From Spirodela intermedia (Eukaryota; Streptophyta; Magnoliopsida; Alismatales; Araceae): a stretch of 64,000 bases of DNA. How positions within the stretch are numbered: position 1 is the first letter of the stretch; each line of letters opens with the position of its first letter. The DNA lies in assembly GCA_902729315.2 (NCBI GenBank), contig LR746267.1, forward strand, positions 7,566,424-7,630,423. Direction: 5' to 3'. The notes under the pieces are model-generated. The model was not told the DNA's origin. It ran no database searches and saw only the letters and a list, made by a program, of their open reading frames with translations. The translations under genes were made by a program, and so were the position numbers. Positions 36,798 through 48,371 of this stretch are shown here, piece by piece.

Positions 36798-39500
36798 TCT
36801 TTTGGGATAGGCTAATTTTAGATGGTCCATTTCTTGATTTTCCACATAGAGTTACACCCAAAACTCAGCCTTCCCTCAATGGCATTGCTCATTCTTCTAT
36901 CTGATGACTCACTTTTTCATGTGATGGTTGTGATCACTTCTGAATTGGATGACAAAAGGAGGATAATATATCATAAAAATGCATATACAATAGGTATAGA
37001 GAGGAATGAAAGGTACACAAAGTTTTACGTGGTTTGGACTATCATCCTAATTTCTTACCCTAAGAAGCTCTTATTCTTCTATCAGAGATGATCATCTTTC
37101 ACACATTGTAAGAGTCATCAACTACATTAGGGAAAGTGACAATATTACTATGTTAAAGTTGAATCTTTTTACTTGTCATAGCTAGGGATTTGATCATTCT
37201 TCCTAAATTGACCATTCACCATAGTTCTTGAATTAATGAGACATCTTAAATAAGTCAATTCTGAAGACCAATTGAGGTCATGCAAAACCTTTGCCAACAT
37301 GTCTTTTAGATTTTTCAATCTATTGATTTTCGAAGTATCAATTCTCCATCTTCCATTAAGTTTTGAATAAACTGGTTTCTCAATTGAATCTGTTTTGTTC
37401 TTAAATGAATCACCAAGTAATTTTCTTGATGAATAATAATTTAAATGTCTAGCTCAATAGTAAGACGATATTCTCATATTTTTTTCTAACTCAAGAAGAA
37501 AATTATTTTCATTACTAGCCTTTTGGTGACCATACAATCTTCTTGAATTGTAGAAAGGGCAATAATTTCAACACAAGTAATAGTTAATTCACGATAGTGC
37601 CACCTAACATAGAGATGGATCTAGTAATACCCTTTGTGTACCAAACTTACTTTTTAATTTTTGGTGTTCTTTCAAGTTTTGAAAAAAAATTCTTCTACTC
37701 ATTGAAGATAGACTTCACAAAAACAAAGGTAGTAATTCTAAGTCAAGGCACATATCTTTTGACATAGAAATTTTAATTCATTTTTCTCTCATGTGCCTCA
37801 TATTTTCTAAGAGAGCAATATAAATGAAATATATATGAATCCTGTAAAAAAAATACATAGAAATCTTAGGATAGTTAATATAGACTAGAAGTCCAACCGC
37901 TTAAAAATATGTGCACTCTTCTCTTATCTTGACTACCTTTTTGCACATCACATTTAGTTTGCACAACAATGAATTATATGAGCATATCTAAATAACTTAT
38001 TTTTGTTTCATGTTGAATTCTGCTCACAATGGTTTGAGTAGCTTTAGTAAATGAGTTTCACTCTAATTCAACTAGAGATCACATTCTTGATGTATCTTAT
38101 TAGTTCCATAGGTCCTAAATTAGAATGTATAAAGTTGAGATTATAGTGAATTTCTATGAATAATATTTTTAAAGTAAAGTTGAGAGAACAAGTTCAAGTT
38201 CTAAATCAATTGATCACAATGTAATTTTCACAACTTAAATTTATCACATGTAATTTAGTTCTCCTTAGTAAAAAATGATTTATAGTGGTATGAATATATG
38301 CTTAGATACAAGTATCTATGGCCACTCAAGTACGTTTAGAGTTAGTAAATTGTCATTGGACATATTTTATCTAATATTTGGCCACTAAATGTAGTGAATC
38401 TGAAAGTGAGTGTTGGGAGTATTTAGGTGACAATAGTCTTAATGTTGAATTAACATGTTATGTTAAATTGTCTTACTATACACCGATTGTGTAAATTACA
38501 AAATATATCTCTAGAAAGTAGAGATTTTGAGTGTCAAATTGAACCCTAAGCATATGTATAAAGTCAATTAACCTGAATTATATTATTTGTTATCTATTAT
38601 ATCAAACACTTTATTTCTTAACCCATTAGAAAACAAAACTAGTTCACACCACCCTTCTTAGTTGGCACATCATAAGACCTATCATCTAATAGGTTGAGAG
38701 TTGGAACTATTATAAAACTCTCAATGTTTGTTTACTAATCAGAAAATGAGTTTCTCGTGTTGGTTGATGTTGTTTGAAATTGAACTCCACTAAATTTTGA
38801 GTTACATAAAAAATAAATTTATTCACCTTTGATTTGATATTATTGACCCTTAACTTAGTAGTTGAAAATTCTCTCTCTACCTCTCTTTCTTCCTACCTCT
38901 ATTTATGTTTCTATCCCTTGTCATATGACTAAAATCTTAAAACCCATTATTTTACAAAAAACTGGCAAATAAGATTGCAATGGCAATTAAACAAGAAAAA
39001 CTAAATGAATAAGGACAATAAAATGAAAATGTGGGTGAAGTTCATCATCTACATCCATGCCTTTTAAGATAATTTTAATTAATTAATGAAAAGGAAATCT
39101 TGACATTTAGACTCCAAGATCAAATTCTTTGGCTCACTAAATTCCCTCCCACTCATAGAAATAAGTTAGTGTTGAATGGATCAATCATCATACTAGTAGA
39201 GGCACACAATCAAGCATTAAAGAAAGAGAAATACAAACTTGAAGGTGCACTCAATATGAATAAATGGGAAAAAAAGAAATGGGTCACTATCTACGTCATC
39301 TGCACATCCACCTAGGCTCATTTAAGGTGTAATATCTTTTACTTAATACTATGTTAGAAAGGTTATAAATAACCTCCTATAACCCTAGACATTGAGAAAA
39401 AAGAAGAATTTTTTTGGAGGTTTTATCTTTCATTGCTTTGTGAGGGAGAGGCCCAAAGGGTCATCTATCATTTCTTCATATGGAGAGCCCATAAGAGTCA
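36796..39500. other. AT-rich gene desert
   Basis: No gene is recognised. A phrase near 37010-37050 (CACAAAGTTTTACGTGGTTTGG) is typical of plant LTR-retroelement leaders, but no LTR pair or coding remnant could be matched to it. Confidence 0.45.
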
Positions 39501-39519
39501 TTATCCATTCATCATGAGC

Positions 39520-40860
39520 TGTTGCTGCCCATTGTTCATTGTCATTTAACCATCAATGATGTTTACCAACCATTGTTTGCCTGCCACCTTCCAACACACC
39601 TATCATCTATTGCCGCCACTATTCATTTGCTCCACCTTTGTCATCTTGTCCATACACCATCTTCTAGCGACTTATCTCATTCTCCATCCATTGTCTACCA
39701 TTATGATCTTTCTTCCACCATCAATCTCCTTTCATCCACTGCCATCACCATTTGCCGTTGTTGCTTCAGCCACTACTATTTAGCTACCATTGCTACTATT
39801 GATCATTATTATTTTCCACCAATTGCCAATGATATATAGGGATTGATTCGTGTCTTTGCTGTCTCGAACCATTGGCACAATTTTTAGTCTTGTTATTATT
39901 GGTTGTAGACAATATATTACCATCACCACATCCTCATTGATGTTCCATAGATGGAACTATCATCCGCCACTCTGTCACCTATCTACCCTACCATTTTTCT
40001 CTTTACTTGTTCCACCACCACTTGTTCCACTTGTTCTGTCATTACCTACTCTAATTGTTTTAGACATTTCACATCACTATCTTATAGTGTTAAATCCCCA
40101 CTGGTTTGTAACTTAGTGAATTGTTAGGACCAAATTTCCCAACCTATTAGACCTGAACCACCTAGTTCCCCTTACTCAAGTTTGCTTGGACCTACCAATT
40201 CCAAACTGACCCAAGACTGCATGGCCAAGCCTATCCAAATCTACCAAGTCCAAGTAGGGCTAGATAAACTTGGCCCAAATTAGTTATAATCCATCAAACA
40301 ACTTGCCTAACTATGTTGGACTAAACCAACTCCATCAGTCAACTATGTTAATAGTCAACTAGTTAGTGCTTAACTAATCGATGACAAGTACCTTGGTTAA
40401 TAGACAATTCACAACCAATGGTTTAAACATAGTCAAGTTTCAACAACCGAGGGTCTAACTTTAGTGTGTGATCCTTCATTGAACAACTACTCATTTTGGG
40501 AACCATGTTTTTTTCAAACCTTCCTTTTTTCTGATTTAAACATTTTTTAAATTTAATATACTATCTTACAAGTGCTATTGAGCAATCCCTATATAGGTCT
40601 ATTTATTGATAGCACTAGTGGAGTGTGAGAATCCCTTAATATTCATCTAATAAATTTATTATTAGTAGAGTGCCCTAATCTCTAGTGTCTACTTAATTAT
40701 GTCAATATATTTCAATTATTAGAGAAAAATTGATCGATTGTAACTTACTCAACCCTCTTAAACTTGTAGATCTATTATGAGAATCATTCTAGATAGCTTG
40801 CTTAGGGCTAGTTCATTAATTTCTCATCTCCTCTCACAACATCATTAAAATTGACACATG
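39520..40860 (+). repeat. Interspersed repeat family R1, copy A
   Basis: Three sub-blocks occur in the same order as in copy B (52876-53790). They are a CCA/CCATT-rich block (39550-39830), a block rich in GACC and GTCAACTA motifs (40130-40460), and a tail with AGAGTGCCCTAATCTCTAG near 40668-40686. The tail also matches copy C (54834-55105). The order and the tail match support one family. Its class is unknown. Confidence 0.55.
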
Positions 40861-41049
40861 CAAAATAAACTTTGTCCTTTCCAATGGCAAGCTGCATGAG
40901 CTCATAATGGTGTAACAAGTTTTAATCACATGTCCACACATGTTTAACCTTGAAAATGATTATTATTCGAAATTAATTTTGTATTTTCAAGGATTTTTGT
41001 GGGAAGTAAGGAATAATGAGTTCCACAAAGGCCATAGAGACCAACACAT

Positions 41050-41375
41050 CATATAATTCCTCAACATATAATTTCTACATTGGGAACATCAACTATAAAT
41101 ACATACATCATGATTCATCAGAAAATAGGTATATTAACTAGAATTTATGTTGTTTTCAGTGTGTTTAAATGCTCTAATCAATATATCGATGGATGAGTGA
41201 TGAAAGCAATCTATTTTCTTAGTGAGTTAGCTCCCACCATAGGTCATAAAAGTCTCAACTACAAGCAAAACGAGTGGCAGTCATTGACACCTTCCTCAAC
41301 AGCTTGCCAAAATTCATGGAAGAGGTACTTTGGCTTCATCTCATCAATTGCATGCTCCTTCCAATTCTTACCCCC
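41050..41375 (-). pseudogene. Relic of the 3' end of a UGT85 gene
   Basis: The plus-strand text at 41257-41375 (for example AGTGGCAGTCATTGACA and ATTCATGGAAGAGGTAC) aligns base for base with the last about 40 codons of UGT copy 1 (48372-48475). The stop triplet TCA lies in the same place. The part at 41050-41256 aligns with the 3' flank of UGT copy 3 (60215-60406). The rest of the gene is absent. The copy is AT-shifted, with many C-to-T and G-to-A type changes, as expected of an old methylated relic. Confidence 0.75.
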
Positions 41376-42499
41376 CTTGAGACATGTTAATAAATGTATG
41401 GCAATCAAAAGGTCCAGAAATTTGGCCTAGTAATTGTTAGAGGAAGGTCTAGACCATATTTATAATATTTGTAACTCATATTTATTAATTTGTGATCTTC
41501 CTTGGAATGTAAAATAATTAAAGAAAGATATATTAAATTTAATAGTGAGATATCTAAAGTTTTGTAATTTGATATGTTTGAAAAGGTGTATAATGGATGA
41601 TAGTATTCTTCAAAATATGATAGCATAAACACATTTTAAAAATTGATGATATGTTAAGCATTTTCATATCTTTTTCCATATTTATCATTTCACTCATCAC
41701 ATAGATTTTCTTTGAGTCTATAATTTTCTTGAAGTATCTACAAGGATAGTCATCAATAATGCAATTTGCTGGTAGTTTGACAGCAAAATGAATCAGCAAA
41801 ATGATTTGTCAAGACATACCAAACAGTAAAATAGTTTGACATTCAGAATGTGGAACTTCAGCAAATACAGGTTTTATCAATTTATTCTCATATATTTGAA
41901 CTTCCTTTCTAACAACATAATTTCTGAGTTTAGTGAGACAACCTACTTCATCCTCCTTCCTCACACTCACTAAATAGGTCACTTAAATTATCTACATTAA
42001 AATTAGATATTTTTTACAAATATTTTTGTAAGATTTTGGAAGACTTGAAGATTCTTTTCTCAAACCAATGGTCATGGTAGTAAAAGGATAGAAGAAAAGG
42101 CTTGAACATTTAGATATACTTCAATCATAATAGAATACACAAAATATAATATTATCATTAAAATTCTTCATCATGTAATATTTAGATTTTATAATTCTTC
42201 TTTCTATAAATCTATTTACTTATCCTATGTCTGTTCAAAGATAGTTCTATTGTTGCTTTGGAGGTTCTTATGAAATGAATAAGTATTTCAATAAGGAGAC
42301 CCAAGTTTCTTTAGGCCTCATTTTTCTAATGTACTTTAATTCAATTTTAGGTATCCAAGCTTATTTTACCTTTAAGTGATTATATGGAGTCATATCTTGA
42401 GTTTGTACTATAACTTGTTCTTATTATGATGACCATAAGAATACCTAATAGTTTTAGCTACTTAAACTTGAATAATTCTTTTTCTAAGAACTGGCTGTC

Positions 42500-43330
42500 T
42501 AATTTTATTTTGTATTGAATTTAGTGTGAACCAATCATTATCCTTTCTAATAATTATCTCTTTCATATGTTCAAAACTGTCATGACATTGTAAGCCTTCA
42601 TGGTTGTCATGATTATGTTGGAATTTTATCACTTCTTCTATTTTTTATTGATTCTCACTAAATTTTATAGATAAATTTGATTACTTACATTTTGAGTTTT
42701 CAAGTTTGATAATTGTAGTTTCTGATTTTTACCTAGAGTTTCATGATCTTTATATTTCTCCTTAGTTTCTTGGAATTCTATTTTCAAGCATTCTTTTTCT
42801 TTAGTCAGAATTTCTATTTCTTGTTTAGAATTATTTAATTCCTTTTTCACTTTTCCAAGTTCAGCACATGAATTTTGTGTGCAATTGTTAATTCCTCAAA
42901 TGCGTCTCAAAGTTCTTTTGCCAAATTAGATCCATCACAAGAATGTTCCTCATTAATTTGTGTTATAAAACATAAATTTTGGTCATTTGATATAGATTAA
43001 GTGTCCTTACTCTAAGGTGGATTTGATCATATATGCTATCAAGTGTATCTCATATTTCTTTTGTTGTACTACAATTTAAAATCAACTTAAATTTATTTAT
43101 ATCAACTGCACAATCTAATAGGTTTATGACCTTATCATTTAATGAAAATAAACTCATACTCTCCAAGCATTAAGATCAAAAGCTTTAAGTTCTCATACGA
43201 ATTTTTCAATATCTATAATTCATTCCATCAAATATAGGTGTATATATGCATTGACCTTCAACTGATATGCTTGCTAAAGTACTTGTCATCAAGATCTATT
43301 CCTCAAGGATAATTATTTCCTATGATTTTA
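42500..43330 (-). pseudogene. Degenerate copia/Sirevirus-like gag region
   Basis: Read on the minus strand just after a primer-binding site, the sequence shows gag-type phrases in broken frames: YTPIFDGMNY near the start, then a W/D-rich middle with TTKEI, then a long coiled-coil frame (42665-42850, with KEKECLKIEFQETKEKY). This order is typical of UBN2-type gag of copia elements. Many stops and frame breaks show it is dead. No integrase or reverse transcriptase was found below it. Confidence 0.65.
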
Positions 43331-43349
43331 GTTCAGCTTTGATACCAAT
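43331..43349 (-). other. Primer-binding site of the copia-like element
   Basis: The minus strand reads ATTGGTATCAAAGC directly after the LTR end. This is a one-mismatch variant of the common plant TGGTATCAGAGC site, which is complementary to initiator methionine tRNA. Confidence 0.75.
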
Positions 43350-44932
43350 TGTTGTTCTCTAGATGTCTAGATAATTCAAGAGGGGGAAGGGTGAATTGAC
43401 TTTTAATTTTTCTTCTTATTAAATATATTTTATTTTATTTTGTATATATGAATATATCATTTATATCTCTATATTAATATATAAATAGAAAACAAACTAA
43501 CAAATGATAATTCACTCTAGATCTTATAGTGATTTGATCAACTCTTTTGACTTTACATTCACTTTCAAGGACTCTACCTCGATTCTACTATTTCACCTTT
43601 TTAATACACCCTTGATTTTAAGAGAATCAAGAACCCCTTATATTCTTAAGCTTTGTGAGCTTGCAGCCAACTAATTTAGAATTCTAACCCTTGAGCTCTT
43701 ATGACCCTAGGTCTCTTTGTTGCAAGCACACCATAGGTGCCAGAATGGACTATGTGATTGCATTGATGACATACCACATGTGTTTCAACCAGTTGACATA
43801 CAACAATTATTGTGGCTGCATTAATGGCCACACCACAAGTATCTCAACCAGTCCACACATCACAAACTGAGGTAGAAATAAATAAATAATATAAAATAAT
43901 TTTACCACATCCTTCAAATCTTCTTTTTTAGTCACTAATATTAAGCTGCAGGAGGAAGCTCTTGAGGATTGAAGAGATGTTCACATCTCCTTGAAGTAAG
44001 CAATCTTGTCCTTGATTCTTGGAGACTTTAAATGGGTTGATAAAGAGGAAAATAATCATTGTTGATACTACAACAGTCACTTGAAAATTATGTTATTCTC
44101 TCTTGGCCTAATTTTGGACATACTATCTTATTTCTAGGTAAGCTGGATCATTCTCTTTTGGCCATTATCAAGTCAAATGGTTGAACTAAAACAGCCTTTA
44201 ATAGGCTGAGCACAGATCTTGAAAAATACAGAAAAAGGTAATTGTAAAGTGTGAAAATTTTATAACTCTCTTGATACTTTGAAAATTTAGGAATGATTTT
44301 CAGATTTTAATTCCTCTTTTAATTAGCTTTCCATTTAATGTCTCCACGTCTATATTTGTCAGATATTTTCTGAGATTTTTTTTATAAATATGAAAGGTCA
44401 TACTTCTAGATCATTCTGTCCCTTCTTAAATATAGAAAATCAGTAATCTTAAAAAATTAATATCAAATCAATGCCTAGATAATTCTCTCTGAAATTTAAT
44501 TTCACTTGACTCTTTGTTCAAAGACCTTTGTATTGGTTACTCATATATTTATATTATTAAAACCATTAAATCCAAAAAAAATAAGACATGTAACCTCCTC
44601 ATATGAATATAACATATTTACCATATATAGATATTTAATTATCTTTATATCCAAATCGTCTAATAGTCCTATATATACCAAAAATTGAAATAAAATATAA
44701 TTTTAGCTACATGATATTAGACCTCAGATTATTACTAAAAAAATTAATATAATTTTAAATATATGATATTATTTATTAGATAACTATCTAAAAAATTTAA
44801 ACATCAATAAGTTGATCACATCAATCTTAATTCAATTTACATCAAATATCATTAATTTCAAGATAATTAACTTATTGTGTAAAAAACATCAAAATTATAT
44901 TTTCTCTTATTGGGTTAATCCTTAACTCAACA
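43350..44932 (-). mobile_element. 5' LTR of a copia/Sirevirus-like retrotransposon relic
   Basis: On the minus strand it begins TGTTGAGTTAAGG (44932) and ends GAGAACAACA (43350), giving a perfect TGTTG/CAACA terminal inverted pair. The primer-binding site and gag relic follow at once. Length is 1583 bp. The element has no matching 3' LTR in the window, so it is truncated or its partner has decayed. Confidence 0.7.
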
Positions 44933-44972
44933 GCCTATATCAAGATCCATGCCCTAAGTTTGTGATTTAAAG

Positions 44973-45539
44973 TCATGAGGAATGATTTTTTTTTTTTTTT
45001 TTTTTTGAAATGAAGAAATTTGATTGAGTGCTAGAAGTTTGACCTCATTCTGAGGTTACATAAGTGGGATCGCATTCGCACAAAGGGCGAAGATGACATG
45101 GAGGATTATAGACCTCTTTTGAAGAGGGGATGTGATAATACTGGAGATAGACTCTAGTGCGCTCATAATGTTTGAAGAAGACGGTTGATTTGCATTGGGC
45201 TAGAAGAGCCATTGAGTTCATGAAGTTGGAAGATCCACTCAGCAGTAGTAGGACGTGTAGACCTTCATGTTGTGCGCCATGAGGTGTTCCTGCAAGACAA
45301 GAGTTTGCTGCAGTAAGTGGTTCTAAGAAATAAATAATATGATATAAAGTGGTGAGAAAATAGTTGTTAGGGTAGTGAGGAGGATAGAACTATGCTGAAG
45401 CATGACAATAACCCTAAATATGAACTTGCCTTCCCAGTGTTGCATGCGTCTAATCTCTTTGGCCAAAATCTTGTTAGTACCATCAGTTGCCGTACTTCCT
45501 CTAAGTAGGTAAAGGACCTTTCATCTCACGAGGAATGAC
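44973..45539 (-). mobile_element. Retroposed sequence with poly(A) tail and target-site duplication
   Basis: A run of about 22 T at 44985-45006 is the poly(A) tail of a minus-strand insert. The insert is bounded by TCATGAGGAATGATT (44973-44987) and TCACGAGGAATGACT (45525-45539), 15 bp with two C/T differences. The insert body is about 520 bp. It contains an open stretch with ILAKEIRRMQHWEGKF that I cannot assign. It is either a 5'-truncated LINE or a processed transcript. Confidence 0.65.
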
Positions 45540-45601
45540 TTGGTCTCTTTTTCTAACTCTTTTTTTTTCTCTTATTCTCTCTCTCTTCTTTCTCTCTCCT
45601 T

Positions 45602-45822
45602 GAGGGCCTCTCCTTTTACCCTCCACTAATGCCCATTATTTGGTGTACAAGGGTAATTCTTTTTGGAGTATTAGGCTAGTGATTAGGGGAAGGGAAGTAG
45701 GTTGCTCGCTTTTTTTTTTTTTTTTTTTTGAGGGCCCTTTCCCTCACCCTCCACTAATTGTCTATGATGGGCTAGTGATTCTGGGAAAAGAAGTAGGCTA
45801 TCTCTTCTTTTTTTTTCAAGAG
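45602..45822. repeat. Imperfect tandem duplication with T-rich spacers
   Basis: Two units (45602-45729 and 45730-45822) share GAGGGC, ACCCTCCACTAAT, GGCTAGTGATT and GAAGTAGG in the same order. Each ends in a T tract. The second has lost about 30 bp in the middle. Confidence 0.7.
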
Positions 45823-46398
45823 AGAGAAAGGGAGGGAGAAAGAAATAGAGAATCGAGAGAGAGAGAGAGGAGAGAGGGTCAATCTTATGGATATAGATCT
45901 TTACCTTCTCATGAGTTCAAGCTGGCTGATGGTACTAATGAGATCTTGAGAGAGGTGCTAGGTTGACAATTCACAACTAGTTTGCCAGGTCTGATGTGCT
46001 ATAGACCTATAGTTCAAAAGTGGGCAAATGCCAGCATGTGCTGATAGTTCTATGTACTCACTACTTGAGGGTGATAGATAGTAAATGTGAGGTGATTATG
46101 AGGAGAGTAATGATTGGAAGTAGTGTACTCGAGTGGATTATGATGTGCCTTGTTGTCCGTCTTGTGCAGATAGGCAAAGTGCATTCCACATTGGTGGTAT
46201 GGGATGAGCGCCATGATGATGTCATAGTTGTGGCTTGTGATAAACCTGAAAACAGAAACAAAAAAAACACGTACCTGTATCTCCATTGTGGTCTTCAGCG
46301 ACCAATAGTAACCACCCCTGATCTCCTCCAAGCAATACGCCACTGTCGTGGAGGGGCCGGTAGTGGAGTGCGGTGTATGCGTAAAGAGGGTATGCCAA

Positions 46399-46429
<31 letters not shown>

Positions 46430-47830
46430 AAAAGAGGGTATGTCGAGTCGCTCAAGTCTATGAGCACCTCGGGCTTCGAGGAGCATGTCCTACCAAAAAG
46501 AGAAGACTGTCCTCCGACGCGATCTGACTCCATGCGTAGCAAGGCATGAGAAATGATTTAGCAAAACAAAGGCTCTAATTGATGTTATTTCACCATTAAA
46601 ACTAATACATTTTATTCTAAGAAGGAGAAAAATCAACTAGCTTATTATTTGGTAAGTGACTCTTCTTGAATGACCAATTTTGTGTTTATTAATTTTTATG
46701 TTATATTATTTTATCAACTATTTTAAAGAAAAAATAGTATCTATTTATTTTAGTATTTTTCATAAAAAGTTCATGCAGACATGATATTATGGATAATTTG
46801 ATCTAGACATAAATATAGGTTCTTTACAAACACAGTGTATATCCATAAATATCTAACCAGGATTTAAGTAGGTGATACAATAAGGGAGGTGCAAGCAATT
46901 GTTGTGCTAGTTTCTAAATTGAAGCTAAGCTCAGCATAATGATTGCATCTAGCTGCAGCATGAACATTTTAGCTTTTCTAAAGTGATGATTAGATACATG
47001 TTGCGAAAGTGGGGAAATGTAAAAGGAAGATGTGATCTAGATGATATGTTTATCATGGGGAGTCATTTTACAAAGTTGTTTGGATTTGACAACATGTTGC
47101 TTTGGTATATCTCCTATGTGAATACTCCTTTTTTGGCAGCAAAGTTTGTGTGGCTATCATTTAAGCTGTAAGGAATGACAAGATGGGAATACTCCTTTTC
47201 TAGGTTTTAGTGAGTGAGGAATGTCTTAAGGTAATTTGTTGCAGAAATGATCGTATAAGAGATTCCAATCACAGTGATCCGTTGATCCAAATGTAATAAG
47301 TTATTGGAGACTGTATCTAATTTTCTAATTCAATAATATATAAGCATTTGAGAATAAAATTTCATGCATTATTCTACACCGTATAATGTTACCTTGTTTA
47401 TTGCTACCGTTGTGCTATCATCAAAAAATAGCTTAGTGATCCGAAGATGGCAGCAAGTCATGACATCCTCTCTGTCTGTTTTTCTCTCTCTATCTCTCTA
47501 TCTCTCCCTCTTCTGTATTTAAAAAAAGATGAGATCTTGGGCTTCTTTTCTAGAAAATGAGTCGGTAGGTGACATCTGGGGCTTGTTGAATCCTCTCCCT
47601 GCCCAAAGAACCTCCTCACATGGCATATAATATTTTTCTTTGTGAAAGTTGACGATTGACCCAGATGACGCGTTGTTAAATTCCATTACTAAGTCTCGAC
47701 TCCAACTTCGCGTATTCTTACTTTGAGATCTATCCCCATGTGATTCGCAACCTTCTACAGTAGCTCCACGTCACTTGGTATTGCCCGTCGGCGTCGTGAA
47801 GTTATTTCCACCGTTGCATACTGTTCTGAG
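45823..47830. other. Intergenic DNA without a recognised gene
   Basis: Contains short GA runs (45825-45878) and an A-rich (AAAAG)n-like stretch at 46397-46433. An open frame of 147 codons (46020-46463) is crossed by that A-rich stretch and matches nothing I know. Confidence 0.5.
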
Positions 47831-47894
47831 CCTCCGGGATGGCGGTCCCGCTCCGGCCCCGCTGGCCGGCTGTCGGTGGGGCTCGTCCCGGAGG
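47831..47894. repeat. GC-rich hairpin in AT-rich DNA
   Basis: CCTCCGGGA (47831-47839) and TCCCGGAGG (47886-47894) are a perfect 9-bp inverted pair. An inner pair, GCCCCGC with GTGGGGC, can extend the stem. It lies about 480 bp downstream of the stop of UGT copy 1. Confidence 0.7.
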
Positions 47895-48371
47895 GTTTCT
47901 TTGAGAGAGCCCACCGTCCACCGGCTCCACTCTTAATATATTTGTCACAGTATTTTTTCTAGCTTTTCATCAGGAAGCCAGTGAGGGTTTATGTGGGCTT
48001 ACCTAGTTCGGGATGCATCAATATTACCCAATGCGAAACGAGTCAGAACCCGAAGCCTTATGGCCTCGAAGATTCTCAAAACAAGAAACAAGCTGCTGTA
48101 ATATCTGGGAATTCTTCGAGGAATTCTCAAAGCAAGAACGGTAACCAAATAATCTGTCTTGAATGCCTACGGCATCATTCACCAAAAATGAAACCTGTAA
48201 TATCGAGGTAAATACTTCTTTGTTTATGACCGCAGTCCTAAGCATTTATTGATCTAGGGTCGATTCACCAAAATACAAGTCGTTGTAACATTGAGGCATA
48301 CTCTTCTTGATTTATTGATCCAGGGTAGATATCTCAGTCAGGTCCCACCAGAGGGCATAAATATCTCAGTC

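Noticed and set aside
36475-36861. Open frame of 128 codons made mostly of Ser-Leu repeats
   Set aside because: It is produced by the (GA)n microsatellite read in one frame; no family similarity.
39522-39839. His/Ser/Leu-rich open frames in CCATT-rich DNA
   Set aside because: Low-complexity translation of the R1 repeat block; the same composition recurs in copy B with broken frames.
46020-46463. Open frame of 147 codons ending in Lys-rich sequence
   Set aside because: The Lys-rich end is an A-tract repeat and nothing in the rest is recognisable; no splice or codon support.
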